Below are positions 35,318 through 46,599 of a stretch of 64,000 nt of DNA, piece by piece. The number at the start of each line of letters is the position of its first letter. Position 1 is the stretch's first letter. Source of the DNA: Isoetes taiwanensis (taxonomy: Eukaryota; Streptophyta; Lycopodiopsida; Isoetales; Isoetaceae); NCBI GenBank assembly GCA_021234155.1, contig JAJEKV010000143.1, positions 508,636 to 572,635 of the forward strand. Direction: 5' to 3'. A program made the translations under genes and the position numbers. The notes below the pieces were generated by a model, which did no database searches, was not told where the DNA came from, and saw only the letters and a list, made by a program, of their open reading frames with translations.

Positions 35318-35324
35318 AATAGCA

Positions 35325-35648
35325 GGGTAAAAGCATGTTAGGGTGTCCCTTAAAAAGTATTATTTAGTGACTAAAAAGGTACCTAAAAAGGTAGCCAGGA
35401 CTGGGTACTGGGTACCTGTATAATATCTCAATATAAGGTATGTTTTAGAACTTTTTATATATATATATTGATCTCCGATAGCATTATCTTTATCTTAACT
35501 TTTAATATTACCATGTCCTTGACTTTTATTTTGGATTTTTGTATTAGTTTTAATGAAAAGAAAAATGAGAAAGTACCCAGTTCAGAAGTACCTAGTGTAT
35601 GTACTTTTGCAGGTTCCAAAAGTGGTACACCCTAACATGCTTTTACCC
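35325..35648. mobile_element. MITE with 22-bp terminal inverted repeats
   Basis: The left end GGGTAAAAGCATGTTAGGGT is matched in reverse complement at the right end (35627-35648). AGCA stands on both outer sides (35321-35324, 35649-35652) as a likely target duplication. The 324-bp body is non-coding and contains GGTACCT/AGGTACC-like internal symmetries. Confidence 0.8.
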
Positions 35649-35652
35649 AGCA

Positions 35653-37000
35653 GAGAAAGACCCTTTGATCGGTACAAATAGTCTATTAATCTGCTTCAGG
35701 ATGTCCAAAAGAACTGAAAGAGGGCCAAAAATTGACTGCCGGACCTGTCGAACCTACCTGTGAAAAAACTAATAAAAAGGCATGGCTCTAGAAACGGAAG
35801 ACAATTTCCGGACATCCCAACTCATTTGCTTCAAATCGGCGTTGCGGAGAAACCCCTTGATACGGCCCATCGACCAATTCCGGCCGGTAGCAGCCCCCAT
35901 TAATCTGGCCCCTGCATCAGAGTCTGTATCAGAGTTCTATTTTTGGATTGCCTTCCATGGAACCGTCAGATGAAGACCATTGTAAAAAAAAAAATTGAAT
36001 CCAACGGCGCACGGTTTTTCCACCCTAAAAAACCAATAAACCCACTCCCTTCTGTCATTGGGAAACCTACTGGCCTGTCCTAAAATTATACAGGCTAAAC
36101 CACGGGCTATTCCTATGAAGAATTTTTGACCTTAGACGTGGAGACAGAACATGTCTATTATGCATTGCACCTGTACATAATTGTAGCATAAAATTTCATA
36201 TAAAAGCATACCAATAGATTTGGTCAAAGGAAAGTTTACCTCAGTTCAATTATTGTCCTTGTGTCCCTCATGGACTCCAAACAAAAGAAGGAAGATGTTA
36301 GCGCAGACAACAAATAAATAACCTATCATTCAAACTCTGCCACAATGCACCTGTTCAAATCATGGCCAGAAGATTATCTATGGCAGATAGAAGTGACCAC
36401 CAAATTCCTATAAATTTAAACCTGACCATAATCAGCTCATCCATATATATGAGGTCCAAACTAATGCTAGCCAATATAATATGAAAATTTTGCTCTTTTG
36501 TAAACTAACGACAAGACATAAATAACAGAGGATTCCAATGAAGCATCGGAATAGAACAGGCTTTTGATGATATTCAGACCAGGTATAAGATGCTTGAGGA
36601 ACTGCGAATGGCTCCAGTCTTTGTAGCAAAAATGATTCTGTATTTCCATACTTTTAGAAACTTGCAGAGAGCATCATGCCAACCACTTCGATTGGCAACA
36701 AAACAGAGCAAAAGAATAACAAAAATAAAGCAAAGTTTGAGTTACCATTAATGCAATGCAAGCTGGAACTCCATTTTTTTGGGTTGCCCCTAGGGGGGCA
36801 AACCCTCGTTTATGTGGGTATGTGGGCATATTCAAGTATATGCTGGCATATACCTAGCATATGCTGATGACTGCTAAAAACTGGCTGCTGCCTGTAAATG
36901 CTCGGTCATCCAGCCCCATTATCAGCCTGCCCTCCCTTCCGCGCCTTACGTCAGGGTTCTGGCGAGTTGAGCATTCGAACATATCTAAATGCAAATAACA
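35653..37000. other. Intergenic, no gene seen
   Basis: Mixed composition without recognisable protein sense. A GTTGCCCCTAGGGGGGC palindrome-like motif lies at ~36783-36799. Confidence 0.4.
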
Positions 37001-38640
37001 CAGATCAGAAAGGGATAATTTAGAAGCAAAGTAATAATCACAAAGCCCTTGTTTCAGTGGTGAACATAACGGAATAATCCTTGTTTCAAAGAAACCTTGT
37101 ACAAATAATGCATTCGGACATGCCTTCCCGGCGGTGTTTTCCGGCCTGAAGTTTAATCCACTCTTCTCTCATCGAAGTTGGGGCAAGTCTCTTGAGTTTT
37201 TCTGAGTATTACGGTGCCTATACAAAGTCGGACTCCATCGCCCATTACACGGATAGAAGTAATGTGCGGGGTAGATATGTTTAACACAAATCTCGAGGGG
37301 ATAGCTCCAGCCATATTGGGGAAAAAGGGGAAGATGCGGGCTCGGCTACAAAGATCATTTCCGATCTGTTGGATTTTAAGCGCCCTTACGACTACAAATG
37401 CGACTCTTTTGACAAGGCTAACTTAGTATGATCAAACCTTACGTGTTAATGCTGAGGAAGTTTTTAAGCCCATAGCTAAAGATCTAAATAATAGAAGGGG
37501 TGAGTCGGAGATCTTGATCCAACAAGGTTAACGGATGAGTAGAAGTAGAAATATACCTTATTTGCAAGCCGCAGGACTCCATAAGCCCTTAGGTCTAGAG
37601 CTCTGTCGTTTAACCTTGCTTGGGATCTGAAGATTCAGAATTATAGGGAAGCTGTTCATGCATGAAGACATGCAAAGAGCTGAACGATACATGCAAAGAT
37701 CCAACAAATGCGAGATGCATGGGCGGAATGTCATTCGGAGATAGCGCCATAGCTAGAAAAATGAATCCCGGAGAACCAACAAAAGCTCGATTACATGACT
37801 TTCTTGACAAATGCAAGTAATCCGCGCCTATACGGGTAAAAGCGAAGGGTCTCATCGGGGATATCCATGCAACAAGAGTTCTTGAAGCGTGAATCTATCT
37901 TTTTGAGGCCTTGGACTCCATCGCATATTGCTCGAGAAGAAGCATGACAAAAAGGCTTTATCGACAATATTTTGCTTGGTAATCCGGCGCTGTCGCATTT
38001 TGCAAATGAAAAGGTCTTTATCACTTCATACGAAAAAGACTAAGAGAAGAGCAAATCTACCGAGTAAGCGCCCGAACTCAGGTCGCCCATAGTCAATGAT
38101 CTGTTGGAAAATCAAGCGGATATGGAGCCCATGATTTATAGCGAAGTAGGGCTAGTCATGCAAGATCGAAGACATCACGATTGCATGGGGGATGGGTAAA
38201 TCGGGAAGAGCGATTGCCATAGGCGGAGCTTCGGCCTGGATTGCACAGGAGTGGGCATGATCGCCATGGCTATGGCGCTTCACTAAAGGCGTAAGAAAAA
38301 TGCTTAAGGCCCAGAATCATTACCCGGATTTGCCGGAATAGAAACGATTCGGTTTTTTTTGCCGAATCAGATGCGCTGGTGGGTGGAAGCGTTATGTTTT
38401 TATGGTCAAAGCGAGATAGGTGCAATCGACAATCGGCAAGACTCTTATTGCCGCATGTGTCTACCTACCTTTTTTTTCCCGTTGAAGAAGCCCTTGTCAT
38501 AACCGTTTATTGTGGTGATAACTTTTTAAGGTAAGGCTTCCGTTTGAAACACGGTTAGGTTTCCATACGAAGTGAAGTTATGTTTTTGACCTTAGGGTTG
38601 CTGACGTGTATTCTTTTGGCAAGGTGGAGGTATGAGCCCC
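37001..38640. other. Unidentified region of different composition
   Basis: Base composition is more balanced than in neighbouring AT-rich DNA and frames are short. The sequence is rich in purine blocks such as GGGAAGAGCGATTGCCATAG, reminiscent of plant mitochondrial intergenic DNA, but no organellar gene, tRNA or rRNA was recognised. It could be old organelle-derived DNA or unknown repeat sequence. Confidence 0.25.
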
Positions 38641-38689
38641 CTAGCCATTTTTTCCAATTTCCTTCCCTAGTGGTTATTATGTTGTTAAA

Positions 38690-39060
38690 AATCTTTCTTG
38701 CCTTGTTGGGTTAAGGGGATCAATTCCTACATTCAGGGACTTCAAGTTAGTGGTTCGATCCCTCGTGAGGTATTGGGTCCCCCCTTGGTGGGGTGGTTAT
38801 GGTGCTTAGCTTAGGGGCTTGCCTCTAGGCTAGTGATCCTAGGTTCAATCCCTTTATATGTATGATGATTCGCTTAGTGGAGCAGAGTCCCCAAAGTGTG
38901 ATGTGTTTCTTTTGTTTGGTGGAGGCTCTTATCTAGCCTTGTTCCTTTTTACCTATCTTGTAGCCCTCTCTTCTTCGTAGTGGGGCATGGTTAAGGGGCA
39001 AGCTCCAAGGTATGTGATCAAGGGTTCAATCCCTTCACATAGTCTTTGCATGTCAGAACC
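38690..39060 (+). mobile_element. tRNA-derived SINE modules (three B boxes)
   Basis: Three pol III B-box matches follow each other: GGTTCGATCCC (38752-38762), GGTTCAATCCC (38842-38852) and GGTTCAATCCC (~39028-39038). The two later ones are preceded at tRNA-like distance by A-box-like stretches (GTGCTTAGCTTAGGGG and GCATGGTTAAGGGGCAAGC). None folds into a full tRNA by eye and no anticodon arm is convincing, so a dimeric or trimeric tRNA-related SINE is more likely than true tRNA genes. Confidence 0.6.
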
Positions 39061-39447
39061 ACTTTAGCGGAAGGAACTCGAATTTAGCCATCCATTACAT
39101 TCCTATTATGACAAAAAAGACAACTCATGATTGCCAACTTTAGAACCACCCACAAAATGTAGTTGCATTCTCAACTATGGACGTTCATACTAGCATCAAT
39201 CTTTAAATGTTTCAGATTGACAAAAAATTGGCAATAGCAGTTGGACATCTCTACTTGCTATCTCCGAAACCTATGTTATGTACACTTAGAAAGGTAGTGT
39301 TTTGATCGATTTGTTGAAGTAGATCATCATGCTGTAGGATATATCCTGCATGTGAAGACAGCCTGATAGAAACATATTTGTTCTTTTCACTGCGTATCTT
39401 CAACACTCGATAACTTTTGCACCAAGTATTATATACACGAGTGCCTT

Positions 39448-39515
39448 TGCACTGGGCCGAAACAAAGAAATATTCGCGATGGTCTTGGCCATCGCGATAA
39501 ATTTCTTGTAAATTT
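39448..39515. repeat. Hairpin around TCGCGATGG
   Basis: TTCGCGATGG-TCTTGG-CCATCGCGA forms a perfect short stem. The flanks AGAAAT and ATTTCT extend pairing to about 17 bp with two or three mismatches. Probably the remains of a small inverted-repeat element. Confidence 0.6.
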
Positions 39516-40980
39516 AAATATTGATTGTGAAAACATGACTTTATGGTTTGATTTAAACCACTTCACCCTCATGAAAATGGAGGGCAACCCTCCGTGCGTA
39601 GCACCTTGTTTACTTTAGCACCCGAATCAAGAGAGAAGTTTTAGCATAGCTGAGGAAAAACTAAAAAGCCAGTTTCACAAATATGCACAAATTGGCCTGC
39701 ATCAAATGTGAATTGTTAGAAGTCACGAGGCACAAAGCAAATCACCAGACATGAACATGGATGAAAAGAAAAGAAAAAAAAAGACACATTTAGAAGAAAA
39801 TAGAAGTCTTAACAAAATGCAAAGTTAGAATGCACCTTCTAACACCAAGCTTGTTCAAGATCAAAATTTTGAATCCTCTTAACCTACCAGCTCCTAGCCA
39901 AATTGTAAGCAAATAATGCAAAATTGGAAAATGGCTAAAAAGTAGGGCACGAAGAACCTCGTTGTACAGATGCTTACACGTTTCATTCGGTTGTGGACAG
40001 AAACTTATATGACGAAAACTAACCTCCTGTTATATACATATAATTTTTGGTTGTAAGCAATTTAAAGCTAGAGAAGCAGAAAATACAGAGCCAGAGCCAG
40101 AAATGTACAGAGCAAGCAAATAGCAAATGTCACAGAGACAATCCAAATAGAAGATAGGCTATTACCTTCAATTGTTACCTTCAATTGCAGTGACAATCCA
40201 GTTTGCTATAGAAGTTGACATCGAAACATCCATCAATGAACAACAGGTATTGAACAAACACATACCATATAGACAGTTGCTAGGATGTGAATCAAGAAAA
40301 AACATATTATAAAAGAAATACATTGTGAGAGACATACAACATATTGTTGTAAACTTCTTGTCTGCAATGCATGAAACCGTGACCAGAAGGAGTAAAGCAA
40401 TAGTGTTGGCACAGTATTAGTGCTTAATGGATGATGATTCAAGCATAAAGCACATATTTTGTGGAAGCAAAGGTTGACTTCTATGGAGGAAGCAAACCTA
40501 AATAAAGAAATAATGTGTACAACAAAAGATTTTGCTCAGGTCAGATTGGTCCGTGGATGAAGCAGCCCTGAATAGGAAACGCAACAGAATCAATCAATAA
40601 CGTTTCTTGGTTATAAATCAACTGTAATAAAGCAAGTCTATTACCTGGCATTTTCTCTTTCGAAAATGTGGATCGATCTTGGGAGCCTAGCACATCGCTG
40701 CTACCATTCCAGGTCAAGATCACATAAATTCGATGCTTCATCTTGTGCGAAGTCTTGCTTTCTTTCTGGATTTACTATAACTGTTGCAAATAAAAAGCCT
40801 TTTCTTCTACGGTTATCCTGTTTGTTGATATAACGGAAGTAACATTGCTTGCTTACACCTCTTATCAACTCCACAAAAAAGCTCACCTGCTATACACCTC
40901 TGATGGTTGTTGATCTGCGCCAAATGCATGAAATGGCTCTACTCAATAGCAGGGCCAGAAAGCTAAAATTTAAACTTGTT
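39516..40980. other. Intergenic, no gene seen
   Basis: AT-rich sequence; frames are short and show no family resemblance on either strand. Confidence 0.4.
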
Positions 40981-40989
40981 AAAGAATAG

Positions 40990-41095
40990 AAGCAGCATCC
41001 CGCAAGGGGAGAGGAAACGCCGCATGCGTCTGCACATGCGGCATTCCTCACAAAAACCAAGACCTTTCCTTTTGAATAAAGAAGATAAGAATGTT
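40990..41095. repeat. Dispersed hairpin repeat, copy 1
   Basis: AACGCCGCATGCGTCTGCAC and the following ATGCGGCATTCC form a stem, and CCAAGACC plus an AAAGAAGATAAGA tail follow. A related copy lies in the same orientation at 42350-42435. Confidence 0.65.
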
Positions 41096-42349
41096 ACTTA
41101 AAATAAAGTGATGCAATAAAGTGTGTAGAAATGATATATTTGACAAATCTGAACAAATCTTAGACAAATTTGGACAAATCTGTTCCATGGTATACTGCTA
41201 TAGACAAATCTAAACCAGACCTAGATTGTAGATTGCAGACTTATATTGCAGGCATCACCAAATAATAACCTGATTTCATGCTGTGATAAGGATAAAAATA
41301 TAGGAGCCCAAAGAAATTGAAATATCAAGGGAAGTGGAACCACAGAGTATCAAGTGAAGATCTAGGCTGCTAAATTTTCAAGCTTGCAGACTATAAACAT
41401 GAACCATTGAGATGCTTTCAGACTGTACGCCATTTCAGACCATTGGGATAGTTTCAGACCATCAACCATGAATGATTTTGATGCTTTCAAACTGTATGCC
41501 ATTGGGAAAGCAAAGTTTTAAGAAAGGGCACTGGCAAAGCCATGTACTGCAGGTTAAGAGTGGAAGAAAGTTGTAAACTATAACATTCCACTTCATTCAA
41601 ACAATGCCAAACTGTAGCTGGCCGGAGCAATCTGGATAGACCTACATGATAAGAAATTACAGTTCATTCTTGTAGTAGATTCAGCCATCTTACTAATTTA
41701 TCTTACCATAGAAGAACATGCAGCAAATGCAACATGAAAAAAGCATTGACCTTAGTGATAGATTTTACCTGGCGTTAACTCATTGATAATAGAAAAAGAT
41801 ATTGCAAAACCTGGAGAATATTACATGGTAGACTAAATGTGTGTTTCAACTTGTAGATTAAATGGCAAAAGGTAAAACTTATTCACAACATCTTCAAACT
41901 TGTAATTTCTATCTTCCCTGAGAAATCCAGAAGGCAAAGATTTGATTTTCAAAAACTTGAATCCTGAAACAACACCATTATAATTAGTCTTTATAACAAA
42001 GGATTCAAATCAGATTCGAAAAATATCTGACAAAATATCCTCAAGGTCAGAGTAAAAAACCGAAATTCTTGTTGTGTTTTACTTACCCTTTTAAACACAC
42101 TGACCCTATGACGATTCACCTAGCTCAGGAGCTCTCGTGATGACGATCCTAAACCAAGCAACAGGCAGTGGCGATCCTAAACCAAGCAAGAGGCAATGAC
42201 GCAATGCTAAGGCGCCAAATAAATCTGAAGGAAAGCAATCTAAATCTAATGCAGCTAATGAGGAAGGGGAGGCATTTCGATTTGGGTTTTCATTGAATAT
42301 TGAATGAGGTCGGCAACTTGAAAAATTGGATTAATTGACGGCAACCAGC
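41096..42349. other. Intergenic, no gene seen
   Basis: AT-rich with simple local repeats (ACAAATCTGAACAAATCTTAG around 41142-41180; variants of GACCATTGGGAT at 41400-41520). Two short blocks near 42160 repeat CGATCCTAAACCAAGCAA. No coding sense. Confidence 0.4.
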
Positions 42350-42435
42350 GTCCCGGAAGGGGAACGCCGCGTGCGTCTGCACAGCGGCGTTCCCGGCGCA
42401 AAGTCCAAGACCCTCACTTTTTAAAAAAGAAGATA
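42350..42435. repeat. Dispersed hairpin repeat, copy 2
   Basis: GGAACGCCGCGTGCGTCTGC with AGCGGCGTTCC forms a stem like that at 40990-41095. It continues GTCCAAGACC and ends in a similar AAAAAGAAGATA tail, so both belong to one small repeat family. Confidence 0.65.
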
Positions 42436-42885
42436 TGAACTCTCAATGGTTCACCACACAAAAAAAAAAAAACTATTTTCGGATAAACTTTTTTTCCTCA
42501 ACAAAAAACTTGAAAAACAATTTGACAAGTCATGAATCTAATCAGACCGTATTATTCTTAAATTTCCGCAAACCAGAAGTAACCAAATGTGAGTATTTCG
42601 TAGCACCAATTGGAAAAATAAATACTGCCCTAATAATAGAATGGTCCAAATCACAAATACATCAATATTTAGCAATATTTACTGATGTAATAACAATAGT
42701 CTGAAGGAACGTCTGAAAATGCCATAGCCATACCGGCCTTACAATAAGATTTTGGGAGATTGGTTATCCTTGAGGTGGTCTACCCTCTCTATAAATGAGA
42801 TTGGAAGGATTAGCATCATCTTTGTAGCTGAATATTTTAAGACTAGGAATGACTATTAACAGTTTGTGGGATTCCTTGTTTAGAT

Positions 42886-42976
42886 GCTATACGTGAGCTT
42901 CCATTGGATAAACATATCAGTTCCTTCAGAATATAATTACTATTACGGCAAAGGCTCCCCAAGTCTGTTGAGATGA
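42886..42976 (-). pseudogene. Partial duplicate of the PDK last exon
   Basis: Sequence from the end of the PDK gene (CATATCAGTTCCTTCAGAAT and AAGTCTGTTGAGATGAAGAT on the plus strand) is repeated in tandem about 100 bp further downstream, with the middle shortened by about 9 bp. The copy lacks an acceptor site and has lost part of the LGNVQEPLP coding stretch. Confidence 0.75.
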
Positions 42977-43040
42977 AGATTTCTCTATACACGAGCTCCC
43001 ATTTGGTATACATATCAGTTCCTTCAGAATATAATTACTA

Positions 43041-45006
43041 TTATGGTAAAGGCTCCTGTACATTACCAAGTCTGTTGAGATGAAGATAGGCATCATTACC
43101 TGTGCCATGCAATAGGAATAATCAATTTAAGATCTATGCAAATAAGCAAGTTGTCATTTTGACATGAAAAATGCATTAACTTACCATAGCCTTCCATAGA
43201 GATAATTTGCAAGTCTCCTCCAAAGTATCTTGCATATAATCTACTTATTGGCAGCCCATAACCATAACCAGCCATAACACTTGGCGTGTCCTCCTGGAAA
43301 GATGTGCCTTCAAATGGGATCTTTGCAGTGCTATATAAGTATGTCCATATTTTTGATAGACCACTTCTAGGAATCCCACCTCCTTCATCAGAAATCTGCA
43401 TGACATAAATGTCTCGGGCACCTAAAGCAGCTTCCCTAAAAAGTAATGCTATGGAATTACATCACACCCTTCACACATACCTTGATAGAAACATCCTCTA
43501 TGCCATCTGAAATGACAACCCGAATAGGGGGCTTTTGTGTATTACTTTTGGAGTAACGTTCTTGAACTGCACGAAGTGAGTTCTTGACAAGCTCAAAAAT
43601 CATCTGATGCAAATGAGCAGGGACATAGCTGTAGACAGGCCACTTGTGATTAGAAATTGCACATCATCTAACCAACCAGGCATCAAAAACCATCCTAGAC
43701 ATTGTAGATACATGTCGTCTCCTTTTTCTGGATTCTACTGCACATTGTCCACCATAATACTTGACTACATACTAATTATCAAGGTGGAAATAATTCCTTC
43801 TTCTGATCTAGACATACGCAAAAGTGAGCTTAGGATCGCCATATATTTTGACGTCTGGAGCACTTCCATAATTATGCATGCATTCTGCACGTGCATCAGC
43901 AACTGCTCTGTGGGCTATCTCAACGGGTGAAAGACGTGTAGATATAAGGCCAATGTAGCCTGGAGGCAGATGTTTTTCATGAAGTGCAACATGCTGCCCT
44001 ACATCACAAAAGAACATACCTCAGGTAAAGAGAATAACTGAGATTCTTAATTGAAAGTGCATACACTTACCAATCAACATTCGGATTCCTATACGAGACA
44101 AATAGAACCTATCAAGAAACTGATGAATTTCTGGGAGTTCAGAGAAACCAACTTTACGACCTATATCTTCCTTCAATTGCCGTACTCCCATGGCCAGGGT
44201 AGGTAGTACATTATTATGGCGCATCTTTATCTCATGTATCAGTTCAGTAAACTCAATTTCATCTTCTGCATTGAGTACCTCAGGAAAGTCTCGTATGTCT
44301 CTAAAGGAATCAACATACCAATCTCGCACCTGAAATTCAAATAACGAAGTACTTAAGCAGTTAATTAGAGGCAAAGGGAGCATAAAAAATTTCTAGGAAA
44401 ACAGGTACTCGTCTCATATATACATATTATAAAAGTGGCACTTGTAATTAACCATGATCAATGTCAGCAACCTTTTTGACATATCGAGTTTTAAAAAACA
44501 TTTTCAGTAACACCTTGTTACAATACTTCATAGTGAAGTTTCCTGCAAATTATGTAATATAAAAGCTATTGCTTCACATTTGATCATCAAGAAATAGTTT
44601 GCATTTTCCTTCGATTTCTGTTTTTTTTTTCCCCTTCTACCCCTACCTTTGATAATAGAACAGACAATACTACCCTAGGACTGTTACGATCTATTAGTTA
44701 CAGATTGAAAATATAGCACAAGACTTGATCAGAGCCGACAACAGAAATCTTACGAACCTTCAAGACTGGGCTCTTTGAAGAAAGCCCGTTAGGTAAATTC
44801 TCCAATTCTGTAACCCTATGAGCGAGGCGAATGGGAAGCTCTTTATGTAGAAACTGAGCAGATGCAAGCAAGTTCCTTTCAGTGGGATATGCTCCAAAAT
44901 CCATCATAAATTTCAAGCTTACACCAGTCTGTTTTTTTGTGCTGCATTTGTGTATATCCTCCAACAGGTCTCGGGATAACGTGGCCGCCAGCTTTCTTAC
45001 AGCCAT
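43041..45006 (-). CDS. PDK: Pyruvate dehydrogenase (acetyl-transferring) kinase, mitochondrial
   Basis: Six minus-strand exons (45006-44758, 44329-44071, 43998-43818, 43628-43481, 43395-43185, 43099-43041) have GT-AG borders and sum to 1,107 bases, exactly 369 codons, the usual plant PDK length. The start MAVRKLAATLSRDLL is the first Met aligned with other plant PDKs. PDK phosphorylates the E1-alpha subunit of the pyruvate dehydrogenase complex in the mitochondrial matrix and switches it off. Visible are KQTGVSLKFMMDFG, AQFLHKELPIRLAHR, RHNNVLPTLAMGV, the N box HQMIFELVKNSLRAV, the G1 box SDEGGGIPRSGLSKIW, the G2 box GYGYGLPISRLYARYFGGDL and the C-terminal DAYLHLNRLG. The related branched-chain kinase is less likely. 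No defect is seen. Confidence 0.95.
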
Positions 45007-45688
45007 TGCATGAAAAGCTATACATGCGACCACCAGAAATTTAGGGAGAGGTAAAATACGAACCTTGAAATGCCCCAACCAGAATGATATTGTAGCAGAC
45101 CATCGGATCGGATTGAAGAGCGAGAAGCAGAGCCCAAGCAGTACCTAGTCGGAAAAGTAAAGCAACTGTTGTGCTAAACTTGCCATATGTCATCCTTTAA
45201 ACCTCGAATTGTGACATGGCAGTCTCCGTTTCGTATGTGGCTCACAACCAACAGACCTTTGATAAGTTATGTCCTTTCACGAGGATAGAACAAATGTATA
45301 AAAAATTCCGTGCCAACACCCACCACCCCCCATGTTGAACCAATTTGCAAGGAGGCATTTAAAAACACAAATCCAATGGTTATCACTCTCACATCAAGTA
45401 TACAACGTAACATACATACTAAACTTTTCACAGCAAACCCTTGTTGCTTCTATTTCTTCAGAGGAATTGAACCTCTGTGTTTCACCAGAAGACAGAACAA
45501 AAGAAATATATGCACAATAGAAAATAGAGCAACGACAACATCCGACCTTTGGTACGCAAATCGACCCTTCTCCATTGCTCAACAACAAATCTGTCGGGTT
45601 TTCTTCTGTGAAAACCTCATTTTCACTCGCTAATCGCTGCGGCTTTCAAAATCTAAAACATGTGCCGCAGAGAACCATAAGCCCGGCT
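45007..45688. promoter_or_regulatory. Region upstream of PDK
   Basis: This stretch should hold the PDK 5' UTR and promoter on the minus strand. No TATA box or other element could be fixed by eye. Confidence 0.3.
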
Positions 45689-45991
45689 ATGGCTATGGCG
45701 AATATGCAATCAAGATATGGCTTCCAGCAAAGGCTGGCCGCCTCCACAAGCCCCTGCGCCGCCTTCCTACGGGATTATCACGCCGCCCGCGAAACTTCCA
45801 TCCCCGAACCTTACGGAAAAAAAAAAAAATCCTTTTTACAGTTTGTTCCCAGACTCCCAACCTTAATATTTCTTTCAGAAATATCAAGCTTGCAATTAGC
45901 AGCCCTGGAAACCTTACAGGAATCGATTTCTAGGCCAAGGACAAAGTTAAAACAAACCATAATAGACTACACATGTTACAGAGACAAATAA
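45689..45991 (+). other. Possible 5' exon with targeting-peptide-like sequence
   Basis: An open frame from ATG begins MAMANMQSRYGFQQRLAAST and continues FLRDYHAARETSIPEPYG, rich in Arg, Ser and Ala and poor in acid residues, like an organellar presequence. It then runs into a poly(A)-like AAAAAAAAAAAAA tract and loses coding character. It stands head-to-head with PDK. It might be the first exon of a downstream gene such as the NAD(P)H dehydrogenase, or chance. Confidence 0.25.
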
Positions 45992-46599
45992 ATTGTATTT
46001 TCTATTTCAGTTATCAATTATACATATCCAACATTTGGTCATAACCATAATCATATAAATTTCTAACAATAATATAACTGTTTTACATAAACTATTCTTC
46101 CAGCATAATTTTCAGAAATGTAGAATTCCAGATGGAACGTGCTTACTTGACATCTTGAAATATACAACCATAGCTTAAAAAACATCAAAGCTTGGAGCAA
46201 GAAAACCTGGTTACCTGCAGTTAAACAACCAAATATTAGCCAAGGTAGGGTAATTAAGGCAGAACTGACAGGTAAGCTATAGGTTTTCTTGGGTTTATCC
46301 CCTTCACCGAGCCACAATGTCTGACGACATAAATGTACATGTTATATTTTAGGATCTGGTCTGTTCATCCTGTCTTCCTTTACTGGGTTTAATTTGGGTT
46401 AATTCTGTAATTTATACATAGATCCCCACATATATAAGATGAACTCCCTTACCATGAAGTCATCATGCTTTCAATCTTTATAATTTCAATCATATGCTGT
46501 AAGTAAACCAGCAAGCATCCTGGCCCTTATTCAAAATCAGTTATAACTAGAGGTTATGAATGGACATATCTGCATAAAATTTGTAAATCTACCTATTAT
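45992..46599. other. Intergenic, no gene seen
   Basis: AT-rich, no coding sense and no clear repeat. Confidence 0.4.

Noticed and set aside
38690-39060. True tRNA genes
   Set aside because: B boxes are good but no complete cloverleaf or anticodon arm could be folded by eye.
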